The notes beneath the pieces are model-generated. The model had not been told where the DNA came from. It was given only the letters and a program-made list of their open reading frames with translations, and did no database searches. Made by a program: the position numbers and the translations under genes. From the NCBI RefSeq assembly GCF_018595675.2, contig NZ_CP092333.1:3124001-3188000 (forward strand): a stretch of 64,000 nucleotides of DNA, in the 5' to 3' direction. Positions 28,462 through 37,524 of this stretch are shown one piece after another; position 1 is the stretch's first letter, and each line of letters begins with the position of its first letter. Source of the stretch: Flavihumibacter fluvii. Lineage in GTDB: Bacteria > Bacteroidota > Bacteroidia > Chitinophagales > Chitinophagaceae.

Positions 28462-29619
28462 TCATTTATTCATTGTATTCTTCGCCTCAATGCTCAGCGT
28501 TGCATGCGGCACAGCACGCAAACGCGCTTTGTCGATCAGCTTGCCGGTAACGCGGCAGATACCATAGGTTTTGTTTTCAATCCGCATGATCGCTTTTTCG
28601 AGGTGGTCGATAAAGGTGATCTGGCGGCTGGCCATCTGGGCTAGCTGCTCGCGTTCCATACTCACACTGCCATCTTCCATGGTCATGTAACGGCTTTCAC
28701 TTTCATCTCCGCCCATTTCATCCTTGCGGGTAATTAATCCCTGCAGGTAAGCCAGTTCTTTTTTAGCAGCATCCAGCTTTTTATTGATCAGGTCTTTGAA
28801 TTCAAGTAATTCAGGGTCACTATAACGCATAGTGGGTCCTTGAGAGGCAGTTGCGTTTTGGTCGAGCACGCTTTTTGTAAAATCGGGGTGATAGGGTTGC
28901 ACTGTTTTCGTTTTAATTTCTGGCACAACCATCCTGGCTCTTTTCTCCGGAGGGGGTGCGGGTTTTTTAATCGGTATCGGTGTCGTTTGCTTGGAATCAT
29001 CCTTTACGGCCGGTTTTGGCGGCATAGGTTTTAATCCCTGGCGAATGATTTTCTTAACGGGCGCTTTTTTAGCCTTAGGCGCAGGTGCTGCTTTAACAGG
29101 AGGCGCGGGTTTAACTGGTTCTTCAGCTTTGACAGGCGCTTCTGCTTTTACCGGCGCAGCCGCCTTCGCGGGTTTCGCAGGCGCGGCGGGTGCAGCAGCT
29201 TTAGCTGTTTTTACTGGGGCTGCGGCCTTGGCCGGCGCTTCCTTGGTTGCAGGTTTTGCTGCTGCCTTGGTTGCTGCAGCTTTGGCCGGAGGCGCTTTAA
29301 CTTCGGGTACTTTCTTCACCGGTTCTTCTTTTTTTGTAGGCTTTGCCTTGGCAACGGGCTTGGCCGGAACCGCTGGTTTCGCAGCAGCTACTGGCTTCAC
29401 CGCCGCTTTGGGGGCCGGTTTGGGTGGAGCAGCTTTAGCAACGGGCTTGGCCGCTGGCTTGGAAGCTGCTTTTGCAGGGACTATTTTGGTCGCAGCTTTT
29501 TTAGCCGGCGCGACAGGCTTTGCTACTGGTTTGGCAGGAGCTTTCTTCGCTGGTGCGGCTTTCTTGGCCGGAGCAACTTTTTTGGCGGCAGGTTTAGCGA
29601 CCTTTTTCTTTGTTGCCAT
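28462..29619 (-). CDS. Lys/Ala/Pro-rich (histone H1-like) protein with C-terminal TraR/DksA-like domain
   Basis: The first 190 or so residues are low-complexity Lys-Ala-Pro repeats (KPAAKKVAPAKKA type), very basic like histone H1 tails or AlgP. A linker of about 75 residues follows. The last 115 residues are DksA-like: a coiled-coil hairpin (LLEFKDLINKKLDAAKKELAYL to IDHLEKAIMRIENKTYG) then ICRVTGKLIDKARLRAVPHATLSI. Only one of the zinc-finger cysteines remains. It may bind DNA or RNA polymerase; both roles are inferred. It lies 37 bases after ileS on the same strand. Confidence 0.85.
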   Translation of the reverse strand: MATKKKVAKPAAKKVAPAKKAAPAKKAPAKPVAKPVAPAKKAATKIVPAKAASKPAAKPVAKAAPPKPAPKAAVKPVAAAKPAVPAKPVAKAKPTKKEEPVKKVPEVKAPPAKAAATKAAAKPATKEAPAKAAAPVKTAKAAAPAAPAKPAKAAAPVKAEAPVKAEEPVKPAPPVKAAPAPKAKKAPVKKIIRQGLKPMPPKPAVKDDSKQTTPIPIKKPAPPPEKRARMVVPEIKTKTVQPYHPDFTKSVLDQNATASQGPTMRYSDPELLEFKDLINKKLDAAKKELAYLQGLITRKDEMGGDESESRYMTMEDGSVSMEREQLAQMASRQITFIDHLEKAIMRIENKTYGICRVTGKLIDKARLRAVPHATLSIEAKNTMNK

Positions 29620-29656
29620 ACATTCTTCCTTTTATCCGGTGATGAATTATCTTATA

Positions 29657-32600
29657 TCAGGACCTGGGTGTTTTATCCACCCAAACCTTTACTGCTTTTT
29701 CATTCACTTCAATAGCCATACCATCCAACAGGTCATCAACCATCTCCAATTCATCAGCCAGCACTTCTGCTTTGATATATGGCGCATATTGCCGTATCGA
29801 TTCGGCCAATGAACCCGCATCGCCCAGTTTCACCAGAATCCTGTCTGTCAGGTCGTACCCATTGTCTTTCCTGATTTTTTGGATCCGGTTCACCAGTTCC
29901 CGCGCGTTACCTTCCTGCTCCAGTTCCGGGGTTACCGTAACATCCAGCGCTACCGTTAAAGCGCCTTTCGAGCTCACCATCCAGCCAGGAATGTCCTCGC
30001 TGGTGATTTCAACCTCATGGATTTGTAATATTAAGGGTTCGCTATCAATTTCCAAAGAATATGAACCTTCTTTTTCAAGCTGTGAAATATCGGCCTGGCT
30101 GAAATTTCCGATCGCAGCAGATACCGCTTTCATTTTTCCACCCAGCCTTTTTCCCAATGCCTGGAAATTCGCCTTGATCTTCTTTTTGATAAAACCGTCA
30201 GCATCAGTCAGGTATTGGATCTCCTTCACATTCACTTCACTCCTGATCAGGTCTTCCACCTTGCTCAACTGCGTTTTCATAAGCGGGTCCAGCACAGGGA
30301 TCAATATACGCTGCAGCGGCTGCCGCACTTTAATATTCACTTTTTTTCGCAGCCCAAGTACCAGCGAAGACGCGTCCTGGGCAAGCTGCATCCTTTCTTC
30401 CAGGGACCTGTCTACCAGGGCAGCATCAGAAACCGGGTATAATACATGGTGTACCGAGCCTTCAGGGAACCGGCCGGTTACCGCATTCAGGTTACCAAAG
30501 AGCCAGTCCGCAAAAAACGGCGAAACAGGTGCAATCAGGCGCGAAATGGTTTCCAGGCACTCGTACAGGGTCTGGTAGGCGCTGATCTTATCGGTGGAAT
30601 AATCCCCTTTCCAGAACCGGCGCCTGCATAAGCGCACATACCAGTTGCTGAGGTGCTCATCCACAAAATCCTCTACCAAACGGCCCGCCTGTGTTGGCTC
30701 ATAGTCATCGAAGGCCGTAGTTACATCCTTTATTAAGGTATTCAGCGAGGATAATATCCAGCGATCAATTTCGGGCCTTTCCCCAACAGGTATGGCCGCT
30801 TCCTTGAAAGCAAATCCATCCACATTGGCATAGAGCGCCAGGAACTGATAGGTATTATATAATGTGCCGAAGAATTTACGTTGTACTTCCCGGATCCCTT
30901 CAAGGTCAAATTTCAGGCTGTCCCAGGGGGAAGCATTGGTGATAAGGTACCAGCGTGTGGCATCTGCGCCAAAGGTTTCGATCGTCTTAAACGGATCCAC
31001 CACATTGCCGGTGCGCTTGCTCATTTTGTTGCCGTTCTTGTCGAGCACAAGGCCATTCGACACAACGGTTTTGTACGCCACACTATCATATAATAATGCT
31101 CCCAGCGCATGCAGGGTATAGAACCAACCACGGGTCTGGTCCACCCCTTCTGCTATAAAATCTGCAGGGAAATTTGTATCGAATGGTGCTTTGAATGGCC
31201 GCTCATCACCGGCTTTCAGTTTCTCATAATCGAGTCCCCATTGTGCATAAGGCATCGCACCACTATCAAACCATACATCGATGAGATCGGGCTCGCGGCG
31301 CATAGGCATGCCTGTTGCACTTACCAGTATCACTTCATCTACATAGGGTTTATGCAGGTCGAGTATGCCATCATGCCAATAATGCGTATTGGTATCACCG
31401 CCAAGTACCTCGCTGGCTTTGCGGATCTCTGCATTTAATTCTTCGATGGAACCAATGCATTTCTCTTCACTGCCATCGGCCGTGCGCCAGATGGGTAGTG
31501 GTGTTCCCCAAAACCGCGAACGGCTCAGGTTCCAATCCACCATATTTTCGAGCCAATTGCCGAAACGCCCTTCACCAGTGGCTTTGGGCTTCCAGTTGAT
31601 CGTCTTGTTCAGTTCCACCATCCGGTCTTTGATGGCCGTGGTTTTAATGAACCAGGCATCTAGCGGATAGTATAAAACAGGTTTATCGGTACGCCAGCAA
31701 TGCGGGTAACTATGTTCGTATTTTTCAACCTTGAATGCGCGGTTTTCCTTTTTCAGTTTTACGCTGATGTCCACATTCACATCTACATAATTGGCATCGT
31801 CTTTATAGTTCTTCACGAATCGCAGACTGAACTCGCCAAGCCCATCTACAAACTTGCCTTCGCGGTCAACCAGCGTTAAAATTCCTATGCCATATTTCTT
31901 GCCTACTTTATAGTCATCTGCACCAAAGGCCGGAGCAGTATGCACGATACCGGTTCCATCTTCTGTGGTCACGAATGTATCCAGCAAAATGCGGAACGGA
32001 TCGCCTCCCGATTTTTCTGCTGTGTTGGCTTCGTAAGGTAAGAGTTGCTCATAACGCAGACCTTCAAGTGCTTTTCCTTTGAAGGTGGTTAAGATACTCC
32101 AGGGCAGCAATTTTGTTTCCGCTGTATAGCTGTCAAAATCGCCGTTCTCGCCTTCTGGTTTGAAATACTTGCCCAGTAAATTCTGCGCCAGTACCACATG
32201 CACAGGTAGGTGGGTATAGGGGTTGAAAGTCTTCACCAATACATAATCGATATTGGGTCCAACCGTGAGTCCGAGGTTAGAAGGCAGGGTCCATGGTGTG
32301 GTGGTCCAGGCCAGGTAAAACAATTCTGCATTTTCGCCGGAGGCTTTTATAGCCGGGTCGAAAAGGAAGGTGCTTTCTGCAGTTTTGATGGCTTTGAACA
32401 TGGCCACGGCGCTGGTATCTTTCACATCCTTATAGGTGCCGGGCTGGTTCAGCTCATGTGAGCTTAGGCCCGTACCTGCCGCAGGTGAATATGGCTGGAT
32501 ACTTACACTCTTATATAAGAGCCCTTTCTGGTGCAGGCGCTTCAGGCACCACCAGAGGGTTTCGATGTATTCGTTTTTGAACGTAATATAGGGGTCGTTC

Positions 32601-33037
32601 AGGTCTACCCAATAGCCCATTTTACGGGTAATATCATCCCATTTATCCTTGAAGCGCATCACGGCTTCGCGGCATTTCTGGTTATATTCTTCCACAGAAA
32701 TGGTCTTGCCGATATCTTCTTTGGTAATTCCCAGTTCTTTTTCCACGCCCAGTTCAATGGGCAGTCCGTGCGTATCCCAGCCGCCCTTGCGTTTCACCTG
32801 GAAGCCCTTCATGGTTTTGTAACGACAAACCAGGTCTTTAAGTGTTCTTCCAATTACGTGGTGGATGCCCGGCATACCGTTGGCGCTGGGTGGACCTTCA
32901 TAAAATACAAAGGGGGTGGCACCCTCGCGCAGGGAAACACTTTGCTCAAAGGCCTGGTGTTCCGTCCATTTGGCCAGGATTTCGGTCTCGATGGCCGGTA
33001 AATTCAATTGTTGAAACTCGCGGTATTTCGCTGCCAT
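29657..33037 (-). CDS. ileS: Isoleucyl-tRNA synthetase
   Basis: This 1126-residue class I synthetase charges tRNA-Ile. The HIGH-type motif is in PPSANGMPGIHH near 50-60. A large editing domain sits between 190 and 420, and the KMSKR motif is in KNGNKMSKRTGNV. The tryptophan-rich anticodon-binding part (RLCRRRFWKGDYSTDKISAYQTLYECL) is followed by a C-terminal extension. The length and extension match the IleS type 2 found in eukaryotes, archaea and many Bacteroidota, which can give mupirocin resistance (inference). A GGGAG lies 11 bases before the ATG. Confidence 0.95.
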   Translation of the reverse strand: MAAKYREFQQLNLPAIETEILAKWTEHQAFEQSVSLREGATPFVFYEGPPSANGMPGIHHVIGRTLKDLVCRYKTMKGFQVKRKGGWDTHGLPIELGVEKELGITKEDIGKTISVEEYNQKCREAVMRFKDKWDDITRKMGYWVDLNDPYITFKNEYIETLWWCLKRLHQKGLLYKSVSIQPYSPAAGTGLSSHELNQPGTYKDVKDTSAVAMFKAIKTAESTFLFDPAIKASGENAELFYLAWTTTPWTLPSNLGLTVGPNIDYVLVKTFNPYTHLPVHVVLAQNLLGKYFKPEGENGDFDSYTAETKLLPWSILTTFKGKALEGLRYEQLLPYEANTAEKSGGDPFRILLDTFVTTEDGTGIVHTAPAFGADDYKVGKKYGIGILTLVDREGKFVDGLGEFSLRFVKNYKDDANYVDVNVDISVKLKKENRAFKVEKYEHSYPHCWRTDKPVLYYPLDAWFIKTTAIKDRMVELNKTINWKPKATGEGRFGNWLENMVDWNLSRSRFWGTPLPIWRTADGSEEKCIGSIEELNAEIRKASEVLGGDTNTHYWHDGILDLHKPYVDEVILVSATGMPMRREPDLIDVWFDSGAMPYAQWGLDYEKLKAGDERPFKAPFDTNFPADFIAEGVDQTRGWFYTLHALGALLYDSVAYKTVVSNGLVLDKNGNKMSKRTGNVVDPFKTIETFGADATRWYLITNASPWDSLKFDLEGIREVQRKFFGTLYNTYQFLALYANVDGFAFKEAAIPVGERPEIDRWILSSLNTLIKDVTTAFDDYEPTQAGRLVEDFVDEHLSNWYVRLCRRRFWKGDYSTDKISAYQTLYECLETISRLIAPVSPFFADWLFGNLNAVTGRFPEGSVHHVLYPVSDAALVDRSLEERMQLAQDASSLVLGLRKKVNIKVRQPLQRILIPVLDPLMKTQLSKVEDLIRSEVNVKEIQYLTDADGFIKKKIKANFQALGKRLGGKMKAVSAAIGNFSQADISQLEKEGSYSLEIDSEPLILQIHEVEITSEDIPGWMVSSKGALTVALDVTVTPELEQEGNARELVNRIQKIRKDNGYDLTDRILVKLGDAGSLAESIRQYAPYIKAEVLADELEMVDDLLDGMAIEVNEKAVKVWVDKTPRS

Positions 33038-33273
33038 ATATAAACTCCCTGATTCTTAACTACTTATGAATTCTTTTCGTCGAAATAGACGCGAAGTTAC
33101 GAAGAAATGATGGGTGTTGGAGGGGTGATTAGGTCTTTTTGGCGGGAACTATGCAAATCATACATTCCATGTAACATTTGCATAGATAATAAAACGCAGG
33201 CTGGAAATAAAAATCAAAGAAGCATTACAGCGAAGTCCTTGTTTGCCTGAGGTATTCGCATCCTTGCGGGGAA

Positions 33274-33852
33274 TTATTGACAGGGAGCGCCGCAAAGGAA
33301 ACAAAACCGAGCAGTTCCTTTTTGTAGGCTCAGCGGCAATTGAGCTGTTAAAAAAATCCGGTGAATCACTTGCCGGACCTTCTTGCCAAATTTAAGTTCT
33401 GGTTCCAGACGCGACCCTTCGTAGCGGTACGAAAGTATGGCAGATGTATCATCAAAGGTCACCAATTCCAAAGATTTTTCATCGTAGAGGTAAGACTTTG
33501 ATAAACGGCTGAAAGCATGCATGTCCTCCACGGCCTTTACTAATTCCTTCTTCTTTATGAAGCCCAAAGAGTCAGGATTATAGGTGATCTGAATATCAAG
33601 GACATCTTTAAAACCCGGATCATAGTTAAGCACAAACCGAATGGAATCATGCTACCCGTTGCGAGCCCTTGTTGCGTAAGTGTTCTGCGTGTATGCACCT
33701 TCTTGCAAGGTAGCACTTAGGGCAGCATCCAGTATTTTGGGAGAAATACCACGGGCAATCAGATAATTGCTATTAACAGGTACAGTTTTTTGTGCCAGTC
33801 CAAAAAGAGAAAGCCACAATAAGGCAAGTGCTAAAAACAGCCTTTTCATCAT
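33274..33852 (-). pseudogene. Amber-interrupted N-terminal relic of a 538-residue barrel-protein paralogue
   Basis: The frame starting at 33852 has a signal peptide and the sequence VPVNSNYLIARGISPKILDAALSATL, clearly homologous to the protein at 37525-39141. A single in-frame TAG at 33652-33654 interrupts it. The next part in the same frame (VLNYDPGFKDVLDIQITY to LEPELKFGKK) continues the alignment with no gap. After that, homology stops and the C-terminal two thirds, including the barrel, are missing. It follows the 265-residue barrel gene by 9 bases. Confidence 0.85.
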
Positions 33853-33861
33853 CAGAAAAAA

Positions 33862-34659
33862 TTAATAGGTAATGTGATTGTTCTTTATGAAGTCTTTCTT
33901 CAGGAATTGGGGTGCAAAAATGACGATCCCGATTTCGAAGCCGGCACCATAGCCGCCCTGCAATTGTGAACTATAGGTAATGGCCGGGACAATATAGTCA
34001 TTGGGTTCGTATCGCAAACCCACTTTGTATTCTGCCGGTGATGCGGCCTGCCCTTCGGTTCCGTAGGCTTCCACAACAATCGCTGTTTTGGGTATGATTT
34101 TGTAAATGCCCAGGCGGGTAGACCAGGTAAATCCCCAGGCTGTTTGTTCATTATCTTTCGGATCAAAGTCTACCATGGCACCGGGCATAAGGTCCCAGGT
34201 AATCATATTTTTGAACAAGGGAATGGTAATGGGGAAAGCCGTCCAGATGTTTTCGCGCAACCGCGTATATTCCGTGTTGGCAAAGTAGCCCGGCGAACGG
34301 CCCATGCCTAGGAAGACAGCTGCCCCTCCGTTGTTTGCCTTGTTTACCCAAAACATGTATTTGGCATATATAGTAGTAGTGAAGTGCTGCACATAATTTT
34401 CGACTCTGGTATCGCGAAACAGGTTGGCCTGCACAAAAAATTCAAACTTGGGTATAAGTGCAAATGAACTGATCATGGCGGCATTCCGCTGCCCGGCAGT
34501 GATTACAAATGTGCCGGTACCATGGGGCATGGTCAGGTAGTTGTCGGTATTGAATTGCTGGGCTTTTGCTTTGTGCAGAAAAACAGGCAACAGGATGAAC
34601 GTTAGCAAAAGGAATTGAACCATTAGGAACCAATCCGTTCTTTCATATTTGTTTTTCAT
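33862..34659 (-). CDS. Putative outer-membrane beta-barrel protein
   Basis: This 265-residue protein has a signal peptide (VQFLLLTFILLPVFLHKAKAQ) and many short amphipathic strands rich in Tyr, Trp and Phe (FEFFVQANLF, TTIYAKYMFW, TWSTRLGIYKI, YKVGLRYEPNDYIVPAITYSS). The closest resemblance I can state is to small transporter-like barrels of unknown function. It is in the distal outer-membrane part of the island. A porin C-terminal scar lies 24 bases upstream of its start. Confidence 0.6.
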   Translation of the reverse strand: MKNKYERTDWFLMVQFLLLTFILLPVFLHKAKAQQFNTDNYLTMPHGTGTFVITAGQRNAAMISSFALIPKFEFFVQANLFRDTRVENYVQHFTTTIYAKYMFWVNKANNGGAAVFLGMGRSPGYFANTEYTRLRENIWTAFPITIPLFKNMITWDLMPGAMVDFDPKDNEQTAWGFTWSTRLGIYKIIPKTAIVVEAYGTEGQAASPAEYKVGLRYEPNDYIVPAITYSSQLQGGYGAGFEIGIVIFAPQFLKKDFIKNNHITY

Positions 34660-34683
34660 AAATTTTGAAGGCTTTGTAAAATT

Positions 34684-34740
34684 TTAAAAATCAAATTTCA
34701 CCATGGCCTGAATGCGGTTTGCCATACCATAATTTTCAAC
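34684..34740 (-). pseudogene. DcaP-type porin C-terminal scar A
   Basis: The minus strand encodes VENYGMANRIQAMVKFDF then TAA. This matches the C-termini of the two intact porins (RLQMMAKYLF and RLQMMVKFMF). It lies 71 bases after the stop of the 34812-36098 porin and has no upstream reading frame. Confidence 0.75.
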
Positions 34741-34811
34741 TTACTTATACCATGAACATTCACACCTATACTTAGCTGTTTTTAGCAAGTTAATAACGGC
34801 TGAAGAATTCT

Positions 34812-36098
34812 TTAGAACAAGTATTTTGCCATCATCTGCAATCGTGTACCGATTCCTTTGGCATCATTCACATTCTTCCTTTGCAAAATCATGTATTCAA
34901 CCCCTGTATTGAAATTTTTAAAAGGAGCCCAAATCAGGTTCATATGTGCCGATTTACCCGCTTTCATTTGGTTGTCATCTTTGTACGATGAAGGATTAAT
35001 GGCATAACCATTCATATTGATATTGGCAACCAGGATTTTGGATAGGTTAAATGCAAAGCCCCCGCCAAGATTCCATGCAGGCATGGTTTCCAATTTGCCA
35101 TCCGGTGTAACTATGGCAGAAGCGCCTGTTCCTATAGTAGCTACAATCTGACTGCCCCATCCCTGGCCGTAGGAGCCCATCCATCTGAAATAGTGTTTTT
35201 GGCTGCCGAAATATTCCCTTCCACTAAAACTAAAACCCCAACCAACAGCTGTTGAATTAGGATTGATACCTAAACCATCCCAGCGCAGCTGAAACAGTGA
35301 AGCACCCAACATCATTCTGCCTCCTGATGCTGTTTTTTTTGTAATTCTGGTGGCCAGTAACGGTAAGTTTTGGCTGGATTGGCCTGGCATATTATTAGCG
35401 TCAATCCCCGGGAATTCAAACATCTCCAGGCCAATAGCATAATTAAATTTCTTCCCAAATTTGTCCTCAAACCTGATTTGCGCTCTCCGGGTTCCTGTTA
35501 ACGCATCACCTGCTGAAAAATCAATGGTGGATGGAACAGCAAACAAATCGGATTGGGTTCCCCATGTTCTGCCAAAAAGAAGTCGGCCAATTACAGCGTA
35601 AGCATGGCGCAATCGGGGTGCCTGGTTAAATGCACCACGATCCAGGTTATAAGAGTCGAATTCAAAAAAGGCGCGTAAGGGGACTCCCTTTTCTGTAATA
35701 CTTCTGATATCGAAATTGAAACGCGACTCTCTTGCGTGCAGGTTCATGTAGCCACTTTGCTCGGGACGGCCATCTCCTTTTACGGGTACGTTTTGAATTT
35801 CATATTGAAAACGATCATAACCGCCATCAAAATCCTGGATGTAATCCAGTTTAACATAGCCACCAATTGCCATCCGTGCTTTTGTACCAAACAGGGGCCA
35901 GGAGTTGGGAAAGCTTGCATCTATTAAATCCTGACCGGTCCAATCAATCATATTACCCCTGAATTGATCTATCATGCTTGAATCTGTCTTGGTGGTTTTT
36001 AGTGTATCTCCGGCATGCCAATCCTGGGCAATTGCATGTAAACTAAAAAAACAAAGCAGGAGAAATGTTTTGGAAGTTGCTTTTATTATTGCTTTCAA
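34812..36098 (-). CDS. DcaP-type outer-membrane porin (copy A)
   Basis: This 428-residue protein has a signal peptide (FLLLCFFSLHAIAQ). The porin core starts with GTKARMAIGGYVKLDYIQDFDG, then GYMNLHARESRFNFDIRS, RHAYAVIGRLLFGRTWGTQSD, IDFSAGDALTGTRRAQIRFE, and ends with the C-terminal aromatic RLQMMAKYLF. DcaP porins are trimers that admit small, often anionic, molecules. It is a clear paralogue of the 39401-40678 porin. Confidence 0.8.
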   Translation of the reverse strand: MKAIIKATSKTFLLLCFFSLHAIAQDWHAGDTLKTTKTDSSMIDQFRGNMIDWTGQDLIDASFPNSWPLFGTKARMAIGGYVKLDYIQDFDGGYDRFQYEIQNVPVKGDGRPEQSGYMNLHARESRFNFDIRSITEKGVPLRAFFEFDSYNLDRGAFNQAPRLRHAYAVIGRLLFGRTWGTQSDLFAVPSTIDFSAGDALTGTRRAQIRFEDKFGKKFNYAIGLEMFEFPGIDANNMPGQSSQNLPLLATRITKKTASGGRMMLGASLFQLRWDGLGINPNSTAVGWGFSFSGREYFGSQKHYFRWMGSYGQGWGSQIVATIGTGASAIVTPDGKLETMPAWNLGGGFAFNLSKILVANINMNGYAINPSSYKDDNQMKAGKSAHMNLIWAPFKNFNTGVEYMILQRKNVNDAKGIGTRLQMMAKYLF

Positions 36099-36174
36099 TT
36101 TTAATTATGATTTGTTTGTTATAAAAAAACATCCTCTATTTAATATCCTTGTTGTAAAAGTCATTTTTTCGATA

Positions 36175-37347
36175 TTACCATGAACTTCCAAAAACAACAT
36201 AAAAGGCAAAGTCTTTACCATTGCCCCATGCAAAATCTGTTCCCATATTGACTCCTAATAATCGGGCAATTTTATACCTGAAGCCAGTACCAAACGTATA
36301 CGCCCATTCAGATTTGTCGGAATCCTTAAATCCGGAAAAGGCTGTTCCGCCCCCGCCAAAACCTATAAGGGACCATCTTTTATAAACATTGTACGACCAC
36401 TCCGATTCGGCAACCATTGTATTATCACCCTGGTACCGCATGGCCGGAATGCCCCTTAGGCTGATAAAAGGATAGGCAAAAAAAGGGGCATCTCCTAGCA
36501 GGTAACTTCCCTGGAATCGCCATGCTGAATTTACCTTAGCAGAGACCGGCAGATAACTAAAAAAGTCGGTGTTTAAGGTGCTGAAATTATCTGAAGATCC
36601 GAGCCACTTTGCGCTGATGTTAGCGGAAATTTCCGATTTGATTCCTTTTGTAGGGGTAAAGGCATTGTTTCGGCTATCATAAGTTATGGTTGGTTTGATG
36701 GCGCTGATGGTAGAATTAATATTCAGCCGTTTGATTATTTCATTTATTAGTGGTTTATTGGGTAAGGTATCAAATGTGACATCTGTAGTAAAGTATGTGT
36801 AGGTAGCGCCCGCGTAGAATTTTGACCTTCCAAGCCGAACCTCTGCTTTTTGCATAAAAGCCCATGAGTCAAGGTTAATGCCTATGGGATTTTTTTCAAG
36901 GATAGCGCTATTGTTACCGTAATATTTGTATCGTATATCAGGTTTGAATAAGACTGTAAAGGTCCGGACCCTGTTTTCCCCGAAAATATGGGCATGAAAT
37001 GCGCCTGCACCCCAGGTTTTGTTTTGTGTATATAAGCCCAATAATCCCGATACATCCGGAGGTACATAGCTTTTGTATTGCTTCTTTCTTTTGTGAAAAT
37101 ATAAAATGGCGCCTCCGCCGCCATAACCAACTGCCGGCTCTGTGATAGGGGCGATTACCGGTAAGACGCCATTGTGATCCAAAAGGAATTGACTTAAATC
37201 TAATGCACCATCTTCCTGGTCTTTAAAACTTATTTTTGCTTTTGCTTTGGTACTATCTGATTGGGCATATATTAAATTAAAATTTACCACTAAACAAATT
37301 ACCAGATATATATATTTTAAAATTGACATAAGTATTTTAATGCTCAA
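36175..37347 (-). CDS. BamA/TamA (Omp85)-type outer-membrane protein
   Basis: This 390-residue protein has a signal peptide; MSILKYIYLVICLVVNFNLIYAQ from an internal ATG at 37329 is an equally good start. It lacks POTRA domains: the barrel starts soon after a PVIAPITEPAVGYGGGGAILYF segment. Omp85 features include ITYDSRNNAFTPTKGIKSEI, LRGIPAMRYQGDNTMVAESEWSY (the RGxxxxRYxG loop 6 type) and a C-terminal aromatic strand. It may transport or present a small periplasmic product; the role is unknown. Confidence 0.8.
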   Translation of the reverse strand: MSIKILMSILKYIYLVICLVVNFNLIYAQSDSTKAKAKISFKDQEDGALDLSQFLLDHNGVLPVIAPITEPAVGYGGGGAILYFHKRKKQYKSYVPPDVSGLLGLYTQNKTWGAGAFHAHIFGENRVRTFTVLFKPDIRYKYYGNNSAILEKNPIGINLDSWAFMQKAEVRLGRSKFYAGATYTYFTTDVTFDTLPNKPLINEIIKRLNINSTISAIKPTITYDSRNNAFTPTKGIKSEISANISAKWLGSSDNFSTLNTDFFSYLPVSAKVNSAWRFQGSYLLGDAPFFAYPFISLRGIPAMRYQGDNTMVAESEWSYNVYKRWSLIGFGGGGTAFSGFKDSDKSEWAYTFGTGFRYKIARLLGVNMGTDFAWGNGKDFAFYVVFGSSW

Positions 37348-37524
37348 AAAATAAAATTGAAAAAAGATATCATATTTATCACGTAAACCTTGTACATCTC
37401 AGCAATCTCTTGTTATTGGTATTTCATTTATTAACCATGGAAGGGGTATTGAAACACATTATTCCTGATAAGAAGGAATTAATGAAATTGATAGATTTAT
37501 TAATGGCTGAGAATTTTATCCATG

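Noticed and set aside
28991-29812. Long plus-strand Ala/Gly-rich open frame
   Set aside because: It is the reverse complement of the Lys/Ala/Pro-repeat gene and ileS end; the skewed codons create an open antisense frame.
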